NCBI GenBank assembly: GCA_015680685.1
Contig: MNCI01020571.1
Location: 95,900-142,973 of the forward strand
Direction of reading: 5' to 3'
Length of the DNA stretch: 47,074 bases
Source of the DNA: Gnetum montanum
Taxonomy: Eukaryota > Streptophyta > Gnetopsida > Gnetales > Gnetaceae
The notes beneath the pieces were generated by a model. That model worked only from the letters and a program-made list of their open reading frames with translations, ran no database searches and was not told the DNA's origin. The first letter of the stretch is position 1; each line of letters starts with the position of its first letter. Below are positions 19,198 through 32,978 of the stretch, piece after piece. Position numbers and translations under genes: made by a program.

Positions 19198-20756
19198 TAT
19201 CCTTTTACGAACTCATGAGTCTACTTCTATGATATTATTTCTCCAAACCTATTCTTAGAAATATGGCAATTTTTGAAAGTTGATGTCTTTATAATCATGG
19301 ACAAGATATCATGTCAAATTATCTATGAGCCTTAATATATTATTATTATTAAGATATATATCAAAAACATTATATTACATTTCAAAAAATTTTGCGTTAT
19401 AATTTCATCCATTATATGTATAAATGAATTAGTGTTATTTAATTTCTTTAGAACTGTCATTTTTCATCAAATAATGGAATTCTCAATCTTCCTTGAGTTT
19501 TATCACTACTGCATCCTCTATACATTCTTATATGATTTCTTTGATGGAATTTCTAACTAGCATTCTGTGTTCTCTTCTTGATTCATTTGTTCCTCAATTT
19601 GAGAAATCTCTCATGCTCACTTAACTCTTCTAATTAGGAGAATGTCACTTCTTATGGTAGTCTTGTATAGTATGGATGTTTATATGGTTATTCCATTTAT
19701 TTTCTTCAAAACATGTTTTCTATCCTTTATGATAAGTTAATTTACATCTTTTATTATCCTCATGATTTGATTATACCTTCTTTGTTCTTCTAACGACTGT
19801 AATTTTCATCATTCGCATTCCTAGTTAAATTATGTTTTCATCTCATTAGTTAGTTAAGTATGGTCATCAAATAGACTTGATTCATACTCTTTCTCTTATA
19901 TTTTTTTACCTACTGTTGGACCTAATTCATGTGGTTTGAATTATCACTCTTTCGTGTGTGTGCTACTTCTTAGTGGGTCTTCTTCTATAATACATTTTTC
20001 TATTATTACTTTTGACCTACGGGCACTATGCTTCTTGCAAGCTTATTATTTTTCCATGCTTCTTGGGTTTCTTCATCATCATCATTGGTTGGTCTATGTT
20101 ATATGTTTTATATCTTGTGTTTCTTGTTACATGAATTTCTTTTTTATTTTATTATGGTCTCTTTTCTACTATTTTAATATCTTTTCTTCTGCACATTTTA
20201 CACTCGTGAGTGATTCTACACTTCCATAACTTGGATCTTATCATTCATCTCTATGCTTTAGATTTTATCCTCCAACATATATATGCTTCATTCTTCATGA
20301 TATAGGATTCATATTGTAGGCCTTGTATGCTATTACATACTACATTACGTTGTTTTACATTTTTCATGCTTCTCATGATTGGTTCTAGCATTCTATGCTT
20401 CTCAAAAGTGATTCTAGCTTCCCATGCTTCTTACAAGTGATTCCCTTTTTACATGCTTCTCATGGATTATTTCTACTTTTCATGCTTTACATGAATAATA
20501 CAACATTTTTTCTACTTTTTACTATATGGATGGTTCCATGTATTTGTCTCAATCTTCAAGTTTCTTGGTATATATTCTCTCTACTATGTGTTTTTATAGA
20601 TCATGATCTCTCCTTCTTATATAGCATGTGAAGATGAAATATAAATTCCATGAGAGGTTATGTCTCTTTGTAACTAGTTTATTAACAGATTATCATTTCA
20701 TCAATCTTCTATTCTACCCATAGATAAAAGTGAAATTTGGAATAAGTGCTAAGCTC
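19198..20756 (+). repeat. Old ~1.5-kb repeat, uninterrupted copy
   Basis: This segment aligns collinearly with 24893-25588 followed by 27397-28190. Shared landmarks are AACTCTTCTAATTAG, GTTATATGGTTATT, CATGCTTCTCA repeats and ATGATCTCTCCTYC. It has no recognisable coding region, and the 97- and 78-codon frames at 19936 and 20395 are T-rich shadows. It serves as the empty-site reference for the insertion at 25596-27396. Confidence 0.7.
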
Positions 20757-23700
20757 TTAAAAGTCCCTCTCACTTGTAAAATATTCCAATAAAAGGGTGT
20801 AGTGGCTTCATCTTCCCTTCACTCTTTGCATGAATATTTTATAAGATCTTTTTTGTTACTACACATTTTCTACTTATAATCATTTGATTTATCTTTAAAT
20901 ATATTTTTTTTCTTCCAGCATGTTACTCACTTTCATTCTAAATACCTGTACCTTGATTATTTTCTCCTAATTTTAACTTCACAAATTCTTAGTGATTAAA
21001 CTATGATTTTTATAATTGAAACTTCTTACTTGATGACATCTTCCAAGTATGAAATTGGTGCAAATTGTGTTATCATTACAAAGATTCTTGTACTTTTCCT
21101 TCATTTTAAATTTTTCTAATACTTTTTTTTCATTAGCATGAACCATCTATAATTTATCATTGACTACTTCAAGGGCATCTTTCATACATATTCTCTATGG
21201 TTATCTCTAGCACATTGCATAATATCATATTTTAGCTCTAAGACTTTAATTCTTTATCACCTAATTACTTCTCTAGAATTTTTTAGATCTACTATCTAAT
21301 TTTCTATAACTTTGACTTATGCAACCTTGGTTTAGGCTTCATGTAACACCTCACCATAGGGCCTTGTGATATTATGTTATTTAGTTGTGTAAGATTACAT
21401 GTGATTGGGGCTTATGGACACTAGATGTTAGACATGATACTATTATGATATAGTTTTTGGATGCTAGATTTTAAAAAATAAATATATTAAAAATAAAAAT
21501 TTAGAGTGCAAAAGCAAAGAAGTAGAAGAGAAAATCTAGAACATAATATTTTTTTTGAGATCTTAGAGATATATATATTTCAATGTATACAATTATTATG
21601 ACCCTTCATGCTGATCTTCTAGGATGTGTTAGATAGATACTTTTGATTGGTAAGAGAGGAAAATATGGGATTATGAGCAACAAACATATGTTTGTTACAA
21701 TTTATTCTTAATTTTTGGTATTATACATGATGGTATTGTGGACATGTTTGATTATGTATTTAGTATCATGTTTATGTTAGTGATGTGATGTGTTAGTTGG
21801 GAATTTGATTGAATTTTCATTTAAAATTCTCATATGTTGGTTATGTGATGTGGGCCTCAAGACTATTAGTTGGGGCATGGGAAATTAGATGGAAGTTATA
21901 TAAAATTCACTATTTAAAAAGTAAAATAAAAATAAGTTTAAAACATATATAGTTTTTATATTAAAAAATTAAAAATCATTTTCTTTCTTTTCTTTTCCAA
22001 TTGTGTTCTTATGTTTTCTTTCCACTTTTGATGGATTTTGGTGCATTTTAGATCATTTGAAACTTGCCCTTGAACTAGTAGCTATTTTGGAGGTCTTAGT
22101 CCAAATTTTAATGGATCTATGACAAAATTTTAATTAAGTTAGTGCTTTGTTACAATTATTTTTAATTTTGATAGGTTTGGTTGATTTGGTAGATATTCTT
22201 TATCTTTTTCTTGGTTTTTTCTTTGGATTGGTATGCATGCTCATGGACCTAAATCTATGGGATAAGTAGGAGTTATGGAAATGTTTTGGATTGGGTTTCA
22301 TATGCTTGTGTACAGTTGTTATTGTGATTTTCCATAATTGAAATTTGTGTGGGTTTGTTTTGAGCCTAGTTGAACCAATTATGAATGATTAGAAGGTTGT
22401 TATAGTTGTAGTGGATGCCTTGTAGAGCCCTAGAGCTTTAATTGGATAATTAAAATTTAAGTTGCATTTTTGATAGAAGATATGTTTCGCTATTTATCCT
22501 TTACTGTCTACTAGAGATTTTATAAGAGTGCAGGTCATGTTGGGGTCATGACTCAACTATGTTAGGGTTTGTGAGGAACTATAAGTTGTGATGTTCTTAT
22601 TGTCAAGGATTTTGATTAGAACATGGGTTATGACACCCTTATGGTATGGTTGCACTAAGATTTTGTGCATGATTGCAAGTTGCAATGGAGTTGCATCCAA
22701 ATCACAATCTCAAAGAAGACCAATGTGAATCGCATTTAGCCCATGATAGGCTTGCAATAAGAATTCTAAAGTTTCTACTTATTATTTTTGCTTTCAAGGT
22801 GACCTATGCTTAGGTCTTGACTAACTCATGGTGGAGGTTGTGAACTATTGTGAAGTCATGCTTAGGATAAATAAAATTGCTATGAATTATGGTCTAGTCA
22901 CATTGAAAAGTTGAAAGTGTATTTAGTATTTCAAATGACCAAGGTATGATTATTAGATAATACATGAGGCAACACTCAAGCATGTGGGTTAGGTATGTAC
23001 GTTGTGCATGAGCTAGGTTTCATAGCACTAGATGTGTGAAACTACAATGTGGTTCATTCAAGTTATGACTTGGTCTTAAGTATGATCATGTTTGTGTATG
23101 CATGTGAATTGGTTTGAGTATGATCATGAGTTAGTCTAGCCTGAGTCTATATGGTATGACTTAAAAGATTATACATGTAGTGTGGATTACTCATGATCAT
23201 TAATTTGAGACTATTTATAGATGATGCATATAGCATAAGATTCTTATGATCATTTGGATTAGTATTAATTATAACAGTACACATAACATGGGTTGCTTGT
23301 GGCCATGTGATGGATGGAGTCAACATGAGGAATTGGATCAATTGGTGATGAGTCATCATGAAGGTATTGGGATAACCCTTATTGAGATAGATCAACAAGG
23401 ATCCTATCTTAGGCCTCATCTTGGAAGTGGAAGATCATAAGATGGTTCCTATGATTGGTACAAGGTCTAGGAGAGTGGTGGGGTGTGTCTAGATCTATCC
23501 TTCTAAAGGCTAGTGGCTTGGGCCTATAAGTGAGCAAGTGCTAGTGTCAATAGTGATAAAAACACTAATTTAAAAAACCTGCATGCATAAATTAGTATTA
23601 ATACTCATGACAATGAATACATGCTTTAGACTAATTATGGATGTGTTTGTTGAAATTAAGGGGTTGATGACGGAGCATTTTTGGAGGCACATTACTAGAG

Positions 23701-24206
23701 TGTTTGAGTACTAGTTTCTTAGGAACAAATTGTCATATGAGTTAGGTGAATTAGTTGGTTAAGTCTTGGTTGATTGCAAGTTGGTATGGCTATATTTGTG
23801 GATGACTATTGGTTAGTATGACTTGGATATAATAAGTTGCATGAATGATAGTAAATGATTTTATTGATAAGTTGATGACATAGTGATGAGACTCTAGTAA
23901 TTATACTTGTTACTATAAGATACTTGTTTCTCATACATCATTTCTCTCCTCCAGCACAATGTCTTTAAACACTCCACATGGGAACTATAAAGGCTATCCA
24001 TTCAGTTTTATATTAACTCTATCTTATGTAGGTGATAGAGTCAGAAGAGCATCATAGATCAACAGTATTGAGAGAAGGGATGGAGACCTAGTTCCCTTGT
24101 TTATAGATGTCCTTTTGTATTTTTTGTAATAAGATGGATCATTTTTATTATGGTATAGGACTAGGTAGCCATTGGCTATTAAGAATATCTTGTACAATGT
24201 ACATGT
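20757..24206. other. AT-rich intergenic DNA, no gene seen
   Basis: No recognisable protein, RNA or intact element was found. TGTAACACCTC at 21342 resembles the start of some gypsy LTRs, but no matching end or partner is seen. Short frames at 23147-23440 have no domain signature. Confidence 0.5.
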
Positions 24207-24231
24207 TATATATATATATATATATATATAT
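24207..24231. repeat. (TA)n microsatellite
   Basis: An uninterrupted TA dinucleotide run of about 12 units. Confidence 0.95.
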
Positions 24232-24892
24232 GCATTTTGTACATGTTTCCTTTAGTAGTATGAGCTTGGCTAGTACAATACTTTAGTAGTGCTCATACTG
24301 ATAGATTATGGATTCAATGAATTACATATAGCAATTATATGTGGTTGTGTAGATGAATTTTATCTTTTTCCCTAGTTTATGATTTAGTATTGATATGATT
24401 TATTATTTTTCTTCCATTGTGATTATAGATTCATATGCATGTATTCATATTCAATGCTATTATTTACATTCATTAAATAATTCCTTTCTAAGCATGGCTT
24501 GGGAGGGATGCATGAGGTATTATATTTTAATTTTGGTTCTTGCTTCTACTCTAGTTGTGCCTACTGCTTTGGATTTGGCTAATACTCTGGCCCTAGCCTT
24601 TTCTCTAGCTTTTGTACTTGGTTTCTAGAATCTTATTATAAATGGCTTGATTAGGTTTTTAGTTTATATTACCTTCTAATGTATGGTCTCTACATTTTTT
24701 CTTAACTAATGCTAGTCTTTCTATTCATATCTTTTTTTTTTTGTTATTTCTTTTATGTATAACTCACACTTCTTTTTCATTATTATTAATAAGCCTTTTT
24801 TCATGAACCTAATCCTAAACCCTCTTTAGTACCATATTTAATGGTGTTTCCTTATGCATTTCACCAAGCTCAAATACCATGTTAAATGGTAT
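24232..24892. other. AT-rich intergenic DNA, no gene seen
   Basis: The 77-codon frame at 24395-24628 translates to a hydrophobic Ala/Leu-rich stretch but has no signature or homologue in this window. Confidence 0.5.
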
Positions 24893-25588
24893 CCTTTAAG
24901 GCCTTCATAAGTCTACTTGTATGATCTTAATTCTACAAACTCATTCTTGAAGATTTGAAAAATTGAGAAATTTGATATCTTTGCAACCATGGATCTAATA
25001 CCATGTTGAAATGTTTATGAGGATTAATATATTATCTTTGCAATGATTAATATAAAAAGCATAATTACATTTCCATAGGTTTTACATGAAAATTTCATCT
25101 TTCATTTAAATAACATAATCTTCATTCTTTTATGGGCTTTATCATTATTACATCATTGATATGATCTTGTGTAATTTCTTTTATAGTACTTTTGACTCAC
25201 CTTTTGTGTTTTCTTCTTGATTTTTTTGTTCCTCCATATAACGAATCTTTGATGTTCACTCAACTCTTCTAATTAGAAGCATGCCACTCCTCATGGTGGT
25301 CTTGTACAAAACAGATGGTTATATGGTTATTTCTTCTATCTTTCTCAAAGAATGATTTTTATCTTTTACGGTAGGCTAATTCATTTCTTTCATTTTTCTC
25401 AAAGGTTAACTCCACATGTCTTCTAATGATTGGATTTTCCATGATTCATATTCCTAGTTGGATGATGTTTCCATCTCGCTGGTTAGTTAAGTATGATAAC
25501 TAAATAGACTTGATTGACACTCTTTCTCCTATAGTGTTTTACCTACTTTTGGAATTGATTCATATGACTTACATTGTTACTTTTCTGT
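24893..25588 (+). repeat. Old ~1.5-kb repeat, interrupted copy, left part
   Basis: This part matches the first ~700 bp of 19198-20756 (landmarks TAAGTCTACTTGTATGAT, CAACTCTTCTAATTAGAAG, GATGGTTATATGGTTATT). It stops at the left target-duplication-like heptamer TATGCTT (25589-25595). Confidence 0.7.
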
Positions 25589-25595
25589 ATGCTTA

Positions 25596-27396
25596 CTAGC
25601 ATGAGAAATGAAAGAAAAGAAGGAGCTTAAGTGATAGCTGAACAACCCACAAACTAATTTAAAATTGTGTACAACACACATGAAACTTTCCTAGTGTACC
25701 TCTGAGGCTTTGCACTAAATTGATAGGTTGCAAAGAGCTAGTTAGTAGCAAGATCTCAATAGTAAGGGTGCCTCTAGTACCTAAATTATCGAGGTAGTAG
25801 AACATAGTCCTACATGCAAGTAAGAGTCTATAGGCCTTTCTAGGAGTCCAAAACATATCTCCATGTTTCTTCAATCCCCTAGGAGGTGACACAAGATGAC
25901 TTAACATAGTGACTGAGCTTGAACTACAATTGCTACTCTAGAGTGAATTAAGTATTTGAGGGTGTATCCGAGCTTAGGATACTTGTGACACTCCAATAGG
26001 TCTTGGCCTACTTTTGACATTTGTTACACCTAAACTCCAATGTGTATGCATCACTTTAGGGTCCTTGGTGTTTGATGTTGTTAACATTTCATGCTTTCAC
26101 TCATTATTATGAGATCTATTGTGTTGACACTATTAATTCCAACCATCATTCTATTTTTTTATTGATTCTTTGATTATAGATGAAATGATGATCGTATGCA
26201 TTATTTTGGCACATATAAGTATAATCTTAAAACAAGAGTATATCGTAGCTAATTGAATATCAACATGAGAAATACATGGGATTCACTGTGCAATACTCAA
26301 ATCAAAATATGTATGCTAACATTTACGAGTTGCTTTCTAAAACATGATGCTTAGCTATGCTACAATGAGGCAAGCATCAATTGAGTGAGCTGACAACGTC
26401 TCTTTTTAAAAATATTTTCATTACTAATAATACAGAATGTATGAGCTTTATGAGTTACTTCACTTTACTTATTTAGTAGGGGCAACAACATAGTTAGCAT
26501 ATGTTTTGGATGTTGTTAATAGTATTGAATGTATCAGCTCCCCAAGTAATTGCATTTTGCTTATTTGGCAAGGCAAATTTCCATCTTTAGTACTTTATTC
26601 AATTCTCTTTTTTTACTCTATACAACCTACCTTCATTCCATTGTTATCCCTTGATAAGCCATGATGTACTCATAATCAGATCTCTACTATTAATCTATTT
26701 CATCCATTCTCCCGTTTCTAGAAAACTAGAGCTATTCTTTATCAATTGTCATCTTAACTTACAATTTCAATGCAGCACATTACTATGTCCATTAGTACCA
26801 ATCAATCCACCCTTTTTCATCTTTATAGTTATATGAAGGTAGTTATTACTCCTCATCAAGGGGTAGAATTCATGTGATGATGGAGCAAACCATGAGTCAT
26901 AGTAACTAATGAGAAGAAAGTGTAGTTGGTCAAGTTGATAGGGTGAAAGGAAAGGAACTATTATTAGGTTTATTAATTCCATTGTAAATACAAAAACATG
27001 ATAAGGTACAGGGAATCTCACTATCAGTTGATCCAGTTAGGTGTATAACACAAAGACACAAGTACTAAAAGCATAACGTCTATTTGGTGTAATAATTTGA
27101 AATAGCCATATGGCATAGATCATGACAAGAAATCAATAGTGTTCCTTTGGCTCTTCCTAATGGGTTCCTAGGAAAGAGAATATGTGTGTTCATACACACA
27201 AGGAATGCAATGAAAGTAGGATCTTAGGTGATAGTCAAACAACCTACAAACCTATTTTGACACCATGTGCACACATGCACGAAACTTTTCCAATGTACCC
27301 CAGGGCTTTACATCAAACTTATACACTATGAAAAAGCAATTAGTAGCAAGATCTCAATAGTAAGGGGATGGTGTTGGGTACCTTTGGTATCTAGAT
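25596..27396. mobile_element. 1.8-kb insertion with ~190-bp terminal direct repeats (TRIM-like)
   Basis: The 7-bp TATGCTT occurs at 25589-25595 and 27397-27403, directly outside the segment. The ends are similar direct repeats, 25596-25788 and 27195-27396 (shared AGTAGCAAGATCTCAATAGT and CAACCYACAAAC). The uninterrupted repeat copy at 19198-20756 lacks this segment at the corresponding site (TGTGCTACTTCTTAG). This pattern fits a TRIM or small non-autonomous LTR element. However, the ends do not show TG...CA, and 7 bp is longer than usual for LTR elements, so the class is uncertain. No coding region is recognised inside. Confidence 0.55.
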
Positions 27397-28190
27397 TATG
27401 CTTCTTTCACGTAGTTTATCCCATAATACACTTTTTCATCTTCACCTTTAACCTATGAGCATCTAACTTCCTACCTTCCATCTTCCTCTTCACCACTCAA
27501 TCTATATTATATGTTCTATATTTTGTACTCCTTGCTACATAGATTTCTTTTCTATTTCACCATGGATTATTTCCTATTGTTTTCTAGTCTACATGTTCTT
27601 TCTTTTGCACATTTCACACTCATAGATGATTCTACACTTTTATGACTTGAACCTTACCCTTCACCTCTACACTTCAAATCTCATACTCCAACATATATAT
27701 GTTTCATGCTTCATGATATATTATTCATGTTGCATGTCTTGTATATTTTTGCATAGTGCTTTACACTACTTTACATTTCTCATGCTTCTCACATGTGATC
27801 CCAGCTTCTTGTGCTTCTCATAGATGATTTCCTTTTTCCATGCTTCTCACAAGTAGTTTTTGCATTCTATATTTTACATGGGAAATTCAATAGTCTTTTG
27901 TTGTTTTCATATTCTCTCATTCACTCTACATGTAGTTCCTTGTATATGCCTCAATCTTTAGACTCCTTAGTATATGCTCTTTGCTGTTTCACAAATCACG
28001 ATCTCTCCTCCGTATATACTATGTAAAGGTGGAACATGAATTTTGTGAAAGGTTCCATCTCTTTATAATGAATTTATTAACAAATTATTATTCCATCAAT
28101 CTTTCATTCTACACATGGATAAGAATATTTTGTGTAGATTTTGAAATCTTTTATGAGTGGATTTTGGAAGTGCTAAACTCTTAACATTTA
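27397..28190 (+). repeat. Old ~1.5-kb repeat, interrupted copy, right part
   Basis: This part continues the alignment with 19198-20756 from TATGCTTCTTTC onward (landmarks ATAATACACTTTTTC, CATGCTTCTCACAAGTAG, CACGATCTCTCCTCCGTATA). No gene is seen. Confidence 0.7.
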
Positions 28191-28867
28191 AGGACCTAAT
28201 ATGTTATACCTACATTCTACCAAAGTTTCATGTTGATTGTATATACTAAGAGTATATATACTTATTATATCAATTTTAGCAACATCATTATCTTTTAAAA
28301 TATTTTTGTATATTTGGACCAAATTCATTGGGAATGAACATGTAATTGATAAAATGTAAATCACAAATCTTATCATATATAACTTGTTAGTTAAGGTTTA
28401 TAAGTTTAAAATGTGCTACCATTATGAAGTTAAGCAACTTGTAACTATCAAGAATAATATATTTATTAGCTTTAACAAAATGATGGAGGCTAAAATCAAG
28501 AGTTGGGTTGATTTTAAAAAATATAAAAGACCATATAGAAACTATTTTGAAAAACATAACTTTGTAGAATAGAAAAACCATAAAGTACTTTCTACAACAA
28601 AAACATTGATAGAAAAAGAAAAAGAAAAAGACCATTAGCTAGAAGGATGTACAAATGTGCCTAATGAAGGACTACTAACCAATAAAGTAAATTAGTACTG
28701 CAATAAATAGTGCATTAAAACAAAGAGATTGCAAAGTATACAATTAGCTCACATTGGCAAATGTGCAAACTAGGAGCCACTAAGCTTGGTAGAAAGTACA
28801 TTATATTATAGTTAATTACTAAACTTCATTATTATAGGGATACTAACTTAAGAAGTCCTAGGGTAGC
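28191..28867. other. AT-rich intergenic DNA, no gene seen
   Basis: A 62-codon Lys/Tyr-rich frame at 28384-28572 has no recognisable domain. The segment ends at GTAGC (28863-28867), the left target duplication of element 2. Confidence 0.5.
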
Positions 28868-29749
28868 TTATGAGTCATGTTTTGCAAGGCCACAATATTG
28901 GGTATCCGATATGAGGGCCGTGATGTTAGGTATTCAATATCAAGGCACAACCTCTGATGTTGGGGATTTGATATTGCCCCTTCCATGCTAGCTTATAAAT
29001 ACCACACTTGTGTGCATGGTTGGAATATAGGAGATAGATAGATAGATTCATAGATTTTGATAGATTTTAAGTTTTGTTAGTTTCCAGTGCATACCTTGTA
29101 GTGTGAGGTTAAGTGATTATACGACATCCTTATTTGAGTGTAACATACTTGGACATGCTACATGTTTAGCAATAAAGATTGAGATTATTGCCATCATTGC
29201 AGCATTCACTTAGCTTTATTATTGTTAATTTCTTAAATGTTTACTATTTTCCTTAATTAATGTTGTCATTCATTGCTCTTTATTATTTCTATCATTAAGC
29301 AAAATGAGTATGACTAATTGCGAGCACTTAAGTGTAACTACTTGATAACCCAGTAGTGTTATCATTTGGTATGCCTAGTAACGACACACTTGGTAATCCT
29401 AATAGTAGTTGCACAAAGTCCAAGGTAAGTACAAAAGGTTAGGAATGAATACTCATTGCACTTAGTCTGGTTAGACGTTACTTTCCATTGTTAATTAGAT
29501 TAAACAATTAATTTCTTTATCATCATTAGGAGTAGCTTAGGGCTGAACAACATCAATTACCATATGCCTCACTTTGGACTAAATCATACATGACAAAGCT
29601 ACCACTAGTCCAAGTGGGAAGACAGCAAATTGTGATCAAGGCATAATTATTTAGATGCATAACTAGTCCCATCCACAAAATTTGACTAGATCATGCATGA
29701 ACGCTTGTGATTCATATGGTTGGGCATAGGGGCACCTCGTCACTCATCA
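28868..29749 (+). repeat. 5' LTR of element 2
   Basis: This LTR is 882 bp. Its first base pair is altered (TTATGA versus TGATGA in the right copy) and it ends CTCATCA. It carries TATAAAT (28994-29000) and AATAAA (29171-29176). U3 contains two imperfect copies of an ~28-bp unit rich in GATATC/AATATT words. Confidence 0.9.
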
Positions 29750-29767
29750 TTGGCACTGTTGCCAAGG
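29750..29767 (+). other. Primer binding site of element 2 (tRNA-Asp-like)
   Basis: TTGGCACTGTTGCCAAGG directly follows the LTR. It is a decayed form of the TGGCGCCGTTGCCGGGG primer site typical of Athila-type elements. The changes are mostly G-to-A or C-to-T. Confidence 0.75.
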
Positions 29768-29838
29768 ATGGTGCTAGTTATCTAAATTAGTTATATTATA
29801 CATGATCACTATAAACACATTCATTGTTTATCTCTTAA

Positions 29839-32349
29839 ACAATATTAAATCACACACATCATAAACCAACAACAATTTCTCTTTCACAAGGAAGTGATAA
29901 TGCATTGTATGGTAAGAACATTCATTGGAGAACTAACAAGATATATGTTGAAGAAAATTGGAGTGACCAACCTCATGCAAGGGTTTCATATGTTCATGAC
30001 CACCATGACTACATTCACCTAAGGTAGACAACCCTAGAGGAGATGAAGTCAGTCCTAGACCAAGGGAGGCCTCAAGGTCTAGGACCTCCTCAAAACCTGG
30101 AAAAGATAAATCAAGGGACCATGGGAAACACTAGTTCCTCATCTTCCTCTTCCTCTCCAATGTCTAGTTCTGACGAATATGAATGTAGGTATAAACACAA
30201 AGCTCCACTATGGGGTTGAAATAAAAATAGAAATTACAACTACGGGAAAAATCAAAGACATCAAAATGAACATAGACAAAATTATCACAATCAAACAATT
30301 AGAAATAGCAATTTTCACCACAACATGTTTGATGACGATGAACCCTTGTTGGCCACTAAGAGCCTAATGCAGATCACAGAGGTAGTTAAGATACCCCATA
30401 GGCATCATAGGTAAAGTAGCCTAAAAAGGCTTGATATGAATAATATCCCTAAATTTGTGGAAGGCTATGGTTCTGATCCACAACATCATTTACAAGCCTT
30501 TCATGATGCCTGTGTCTTACACAACATTGAAAGTGGGTGGAAAAAGCTTAAGCTCTTTCCTAGGACACTAACAGACAAAGCTAAAGTGTGGTATAAATCA
30601 TTGAAACCAAACTCCATTCACTAGTGGTCCACAATGTTGGAACTTTTCAATGAAAAATACCAAACCTATGTAAGAGTGTCCAACCTAAGAAAAAACATCC
30701 AAGGGTGGAAGCAAGAAAACCATGAACCCTTGGGTGTGGCCTTGGATAGATACTATTCACTACTACATAGATGTATCAATCATGATTTCCCTCAAAAAGA
30801 GCAAATTTTCCACATCATATATGGGCTTCGTAATGAAATAAGGGAGATCCTTGGGATTTATGTCAAAGGTCAGTTATACGAACTAAAAGTCCATTAGATA
30901 TAAAGGCTAATTGAGTGGGTGGAAAAAGAAGAAGGAAAGCTATGTAAATGGGAGAATGTTGAGAAATATCACTGGGATCTAACTCTTCAAAAGAAGAAGG
31001 TCCACATCTATGATAAGGAGAAAGAGGCAGCTCTTGATAAGGTGATTTTGCAACAAAACTTGTCAATACAGAGGTTTATCGATGAACTTGAAGTAAGGTT
31101 TGATAAGATGTCAGAATGGATAAATGAGAAATTTACAACTTTCATAGAAACCATAAAGGAGAGAGTGACGCAAAACGAATCAAGTGATCATAATAAATAG
31201 AGGAAAAAGAACTAAGAAATAGCTAGGAACACTTATCAACAAACAAGGAAAATGGTTGAAGAAAAAGAGGCTATAGACTTAACCATAGAAGAATATGATA
31301 GATGTGACATCTGCATATATGACCATCCAAAGGGCTATTAGCTAGTCATGTTGCATCTACATGAGTATTGGGCTTTTGCATTAAATCCCAAGTTCATACA
31401 GAAGAACATGCCCAGGAAATTACCTTTCTCACAAGGTAATTATAGTTAGTCCTACAACCAATCGTACTACCCTAGTGGGACTTCTTACTAGCCTCAGCAC
31501 TATCATCAATCATAGTGGTGAAACCCACAATCATGAGGGAGGCCATCATCAAACCAGCCCTACCCTTACTTCCAACTAAACTCGTATGGATATTATGTTC
31601 AACAACTTGTTTCCCGAACTAGTTCTACATCCTCTACTTCAAATTGCTACTACCACTCTCTTGAGTATCATCAACCTACTACATCTCCTAAAGGATCACC
31701 ATCTTACATCTCTTACCCTCCATCATATCCTCGATATTCTCATACCCCACCCCATCACATGTCACAGCCAACAACACAGGAAGGCTCAACACTACAACAT
31801 TGACAAAAAAATGTCAGTTGTGTTGCAAATGTGCATAAACATGATAATGCCATAAAGTTCCCACCACAATTCTAGAAACGCCCTTTCTTTAGGATGGCTT
31901 CCACGTGTAAGCACAACACTTGTGCACCTACTAACTCATCCAAACTAGCACAATGCCAATGCAGTGCAACACCTTTCCTTTCACAACCAACATCCTCTAA
32001 TCCTATGTAAAGGCCAACATCCATCGTTACTCCAACACCTAACAAAAGTAATGGATCTAGCACTGTGAAGAGAGAAACAAATCCGTGCATAACTAATCAT
32101 GATAAAGGGTTTATTCATGGGTCAAACATCCCCAAAGTTGACACAACTTATACTTTGACCTACGATACATTTAACAACCAAGTATATGAGCAACAATCTA
32201 TCTATGTAGCTACCACCAAATTAGAAGACACCTAGTGGCTTGGAAATGAAAATTTCACATTGTTTCACAAATGCATGAAGCCTGCTTATCCACTTATAAG
32301 TTCTTGTCATAGTCAAATGCTTAGTCATGGGGGAGATGCTCCATCCTAA
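29839..32349 (+). pseudogene. Athila-like gag ORF of element 2 (decayed)
   Basis: One frame (837 codons, position 1 mod 3) runs from after a stop at 29836 to TAA at 32347-32349 and is broken only by scattered stops. The original start is unclear; ATG 30121 precedes a Ser run and ATG 30436 precedes the gag core. The core (about 30436-30897) has IPKFVEGYGSDPQHHLQAF, FPRTLTDKAKVWYKSL, LFNEKY and a late FPQKEQIFHIIYGL. These are the landmarks of the Retrotrans_gag domain of Athila/Tat elements. It is followed by a charged coiled-coil stretch (to 31200), a cysteine pair CDIC..DH (about 31300), and a Tyr/Ser/Pro/Gln-rich tail. No protease follows. Gag would form the particle that packages element RNA. 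Confidence 0.8.
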
Positions 32350-32853
32350 CATTTAGAATTAATAAATGTTCTACATCTTTTTGTTTTATAAATTTTTATC
32401 ATTTTCTCATTTCTTGATACAAATTTTTCCTATCCTTTTCAACTTTTTCCACATTTTGTTTTCATTTCCTTTGTTAGTAATCTTGCTTGTGAATAAAACA
32501 CCTTCATCTAGCCCATTGAGGTGAGCTATGTTATCCAATCATGAGGGACTGATTATTTGGACAACGAGCCCACGTCATCCATCCACCCATTCCATTAATA
32601 AGAGGTTCTTAGTATGGTCATAATAATATTCTTCATCATCATCAAACTAAGAATAAATTCATAATCATTGTGCTTAGATAGAAAAGTGTAGAACCAAGTG
32701 GGAATGTGAAGGGTGTGACATCAAAGGGATTTGTGGAATCTCTTTAACCACTTCTATATGTTCTATCATGTTGCCAAGGTTGCAATGATATCCTTGTAGA
32801 TCTAACGAAAATGGAAGTAAGAGTATAATAAGTGCTACCTTACCATGTCACTA

Positions 32854-32978
32854 GAAAGACATGTTACCCATGCTTGAGGGTAGTCCTCTGGTAAGGTTGA
32901 TAAAAATAAGAATAAACTAAAAGGGCACTGAATAAATTTCTGAGGGTTCCACTCGAAAGACATGTTACCCATGCTTGA
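32854..32978. repeat. 24-bp direct repeat pair in the spacer
   Basis: GAAAGACATGTTACCCATGC plus TTGA occurs at 32854-32877 and again at 32955-32978, 101 bp apart, with similar flanks. The origin is unknown; a small duplication or a conserved cis-element is possible. Confidence 0.85.

Noticed and set aside
19936-20631. Hydrophobic frames that look like small membrane proteins (also 5868-6401, 18444-18701, 24395-24628)
   Set aside because: They are translations of T-rich DNA giving Phe/Leu/Ile/Ser strings, not conserved between the repeat copies, and without start or domain support.
21342-24340. Possible solo LTR starting TGTAACACCTC
   Set aside because: The start word resembles gypsy LTRs, but no matching end, flanking duplication or partner could be found by eye.
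25659-25907. 82-codon minus-strand frame in the TRIM-like insertion as a gene
   Set aside because: Much of it is the terminal direct repeat, whose second copy has stops in the same frame. No domain is recognised.
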